DNA of 64,000 nt from Cryphonectria parasitica EP155 (lineage: Eukaryota; Ascomycota; Sordariomycetes; Diaporthales; Cryphonectriaceae), in contig NW_024468912.1 of the NCBI RefSeq assembly GCF_011745365.1, forward strand, positions 4,278,001 to 4,342,000, given 5' to 3'. Positions 61,652 through 64,000 of the stretch are shown piece after piece. Numbering within the stretch: position 1 is the first letter of the stretch; each line of letters starts with the position of its first letter. The position numbers and the translations under genes are program-made. Below the pieces are notes generated by a model. It was not told where the DNA came from and searched no databases. It saw only the letters and a list, made by a program, of their open reading frames with translations.

Positions 61652-62360
61652 CGCTGCCGGTGAGGTCCTCTTCTGAACCCTCTGCAGGAGAATTAGCTTC
61701 ACCAAACTCGAGAATCATCTCATGGTAACATCTAGATTGGGGGTTTCTCTGAAAATACAATATCCATTCATGACCTTTATCCATGCAGTTTCTCAAGTCG
61801 CATCTTGGGAGAGAACTAACTGATCAGGAGGGACTCTTACCTCAACTTGACGAGCTTTTCTAAATCTTGAGATACCTCAAGCACAATTAATCTCGACTTA
61901 TGAGCATTTTGAAAGTCTGAGGTCATATGTTTGGGTTCCAGAATGAGGGAGCGGAAGCCACAATCTGTATTGCTAAAGGAAAAGTCAAAAGTTCAGAGGA
62001 CTGAAGCCATCAGGGTTCGGGTTCTAGACCATGCTATGCTACCATGCACTATAGTAGCACCGCGTTACCTAGTTGTTTTGTTCTCCCCGCTCCAACCTGT
62101 CGACCTCTCACGAAGGAAATCGGTGGGGTTCTGCTCACGTCTCTTCGCGTTTGCTTCTCAGCAGCTCTGCGATATCATCTTCTGGGCTCCAGGATTCCTT
62201 TCTCGGTTAGGCATCAAGAGGGAAACGCGGGCCGATTATGTGTTGACCCGTGCCTCTGCTGGGCCGCGCCGCTTCTGGTCGCATACAGCACAGCGTCGTC
62301 CACCACAGAGAATGAGGCACTGGATGTGTTCTCCTGGCTTTCTGATCATATCAGATCAAG
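61652..62360. other. Divergent promoter region, coq2 and JmjC gene
   Basis: Several frames cross this region, but none is convincing. It most likely holds promoters and leaders of both genes. Confidence 0.55.
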
Positions 62361-64000
62361 ATGGCTCCTGCTACACATCCTCAGGCCAAATTCGATCCTA
62401 TCCCTCCGAATCTGGACCTGCATGCCATCGTCGATCGAACGCCAAACTTCGAGTTCGCCCAGCGCATACCTGCCTCTAAGATCAGGAAGCTCGAGTTCGA
62501 GAAGCTCGTCTGGTACCAGGTCATCAAGCAGGGCAAACCTCTGGTCATCGAGGGCTGGCAGGGTAGACTCCCAAAGTCGCTCTTCAGTGCTCAGTGGCTG
62601 GAGGCAACCTACAACAAGAAACGTAGGCCTGCCTCCTTCAAGCGTGCCTCCTTTCTACCCTTGTTGCTCTTTTCATAGGATACTGACCGAGACCCCGTAG
62701 AGGAGGATGTCCGTGACATCAATGCTCAGATTGACATCCCCATGACCATTGGTCACTACTTGCGATCGATGCGACAACTTACCGAGCAGTGGACACCGCA
62801 TAACTTCCGAGACGAGCGAAGACAAAGACTCTACCTGAAGGATATCGACTGCCCGCCAGAGTGGCATGACTATCTGCGGAAGATCATGCCGCCAGGTTTA
62901 TTCTACTGGAACGAGAACATCGAGGATTATGGTGCCAATCAAGATGACCTTTTCGTGGAGGAGAGGACTGCCGCGCCGGCGGGTGATCTCATGAGCAGCC
63001 TGCCGCAAGACATGCGCGCCCAGAATCTGATGTGCTATATTGGGCACGAGGGCACATACACGCCAGCGCATCGCGAGATGTGTGCCTCTCTGGGACAGAA
63101 CATCATGGTCGAGGCTTCAACTAACGAAAATGGGGAGAAGGAGGGCAGTTCCATATGGTTCATGACCGAAACGAAAGACCGTCAAGTTGTTCGCGAGTAC
63201 TTCTTGTCCATGCTAGGCCACGATGTCGAGATCGAGAAACACTTTGCGCAGATCAATGCTTGGAAGAAAGCGACCTTCCCGGTCTACATCGTCGAACAGA
63301 TGGTGGGCGATTTCATCCTCATTCCGCCTCTGGCACCCCACCAGGTCTGGAACAGAGGCACTCGAACCATGAAAGTTGCCTGGAACCGAACGACTGTGGA
63401 GACCTTGGATTTTGCCCTGCATGAGGCGCTCCCACGTGCGCGGCTCGTCTGCCGCGACGAGCAGTACAAGAATAAAGCCATCATCTATTTCTCACTAAAG
63501 AAGTACCACGAGATGCTGCAGAATGCCGCAGACCCTCAGATGACCTGGTTGATGGGCGACGAAGTTGGCAAGGATTCCGTGAGGCTCCTGCAGCTCAAGA
63601 AGGACTTCAGAAAGCTGCAGCAGCTCTTCACAGAGATCCTGGTGGATGAGATGTTCTCCTCCAGGGAGAAGAACGTCGAGATGATTCCATTTGACTCGTG
63701 CATCACCTGCTCTTATTGCCGGAGTAATATTTTCAACCGCTTCCTCACCTGTAAGCACTGCGTCCGAGATCTCATAGGAGGCGACCAAGATACCTACGAT
63801 GTTTGCATGGAATGCTACGCCATGGGACGATCCTGCCTCTGCGTCTCCGGCCTGTCATTCTGCGAACAATGGGACTGGGCTGAGCTCATCGACAACTATG
63901 AGGCGTGGCGAAACATGGTCATCTACAACGATGGTTTTGTTGATTTGAACCTATCGCCGCCGCCTCTGGAGATTGCCAGGATGAAGATTGGCAGGAAGTC
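62361..64000 (+). CDS. JmjC-domain protein with Cys-rich zinc-binding region (3' end outside window)
   Basis: Exon 1 is 62361-62622; an intron 62623-62700 (GTAGGC/CCGTAG) splits a Gln codon; exon 2 runs past the window edge. At least 520 residues are visible. The JmjC fold spans about residues 190-320: H211 and E213 in TPAHREM and H301 in LAPHQVW form the Fe(II) triad, so 2-oxoglutarate-dependent hydroxylase or demethylase chemistry is possible. After it come CITCSYC, FLTCKHC and YDVCMECYAMGRSCLC, a probable zinc-binding module of the 4CXXC type. The partner region before JmjC is helical. Histone demethylase is the usual guess for such proteins, but the substrate is not shown by the sequence. 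It is divergent from coq2. Confidence 0.88.

Noticed and set aside
61925..62030. GGTTCGGGTTCTAG resembling a tRNA T-arm (similar strings near 11300 and 32240)
   Set aside because: No matching A box, acceptor stem or anticodon stem could be folded around any of them.

Overview
The window looks like nuclear DNA of a filamentous ascomycete (Pezizomycotina, probably Sordariomycetes; species not determinable). Intron-rich genes sit about 4 kb apart on both strands. Introns are short GT-AG types with GTRAGT donors and CTRAC/CTNAY branch sites. There is a fungal Pex14/17-type peroxin and a pogo/Fot1-type transposon whose decay looks like RIP (repeat-induced point mutation). No operons, CRISPR arrays, rRNA or convincing tRNA genes were found.

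Layout. 1-5.1 kb: mostly empty, with one small ankyrin/zinc-finger-like ORF (2654-3124). 5.1-10.0 kb (-): a 1638-aa low-complexity AT-hook protein with a probable spliced 5' leader. 10-15 kb: sparse, with one candidate small secreted ORF (12790-13230). 15.5-17.4 kb (-): INO80 subunit Ies2, with an odd 3' half. 19.8-21.0 kb (+): Pex14/17 peroxin. 21.8-26.3 kb (-): 1451-aa chromodomain protein. 28.4-29.4 kb (+): Rab11/Ypt3 GTPase. 30.4-31.6 kb (+): BRX1 ribosome-assembly factor. 32.4-33.8 kb (+): F-box protein. 35.1-37.6 kb (+): Hda1/Clr3 class II histone deacetylase. 39.2-42.3 kb (+): RS-rich protein. 43.5-44.7 kb (-): GAPDH. 47.4-48.9 kb (-): type II membrane glycoprotein whose start codon is alone in its coding exon. 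51.5-52.4 kb (+): hypothetical acidic protein. 53.3-54.1 kb (-): alpha/beta hydrolase. 54.1-56.3 kb: decayed pogo element with perfect 42-bp inverted repeats. 57.1-58.2 kb (-): coiled-coil fungal protein. 59.4-60.0 kb (+): ribosomal protein S23. 60.4-61.7 kb (-): COQ2. 62.4-64.0 kb (+): JmjC protein, cut by the window edge.

How the genes relate. Most are housekeeping genes with no shared pathway: translation (RPS23, BRX1), glycolysis (GAPDH), ubiquinone synthesis (COQ2), trafficking (Rab11) and peroxisome import (Pex14/17). The one theme is chromatin: an AT-hook protein, an INO80 subunit, a chromodomain protein, a class II HDAC and a JmjC protein lie within 64 kb. The first, third and fourth are the same protein types as three members of the Neurospora HCHC silencing complex (chromodomain CDP-2, HDA-1, AT-hook CHAP), but orthology is unproven.

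The observations most worth following are the coding-like DNA in the long intron and beyond the in-frame TAG of ies2, the intron directly after the ATG of the glycoprotein gene, the transposon with six transition-type stops but perfect ends, and the large uncharacterised C-terminal part of the chromodomain protein.
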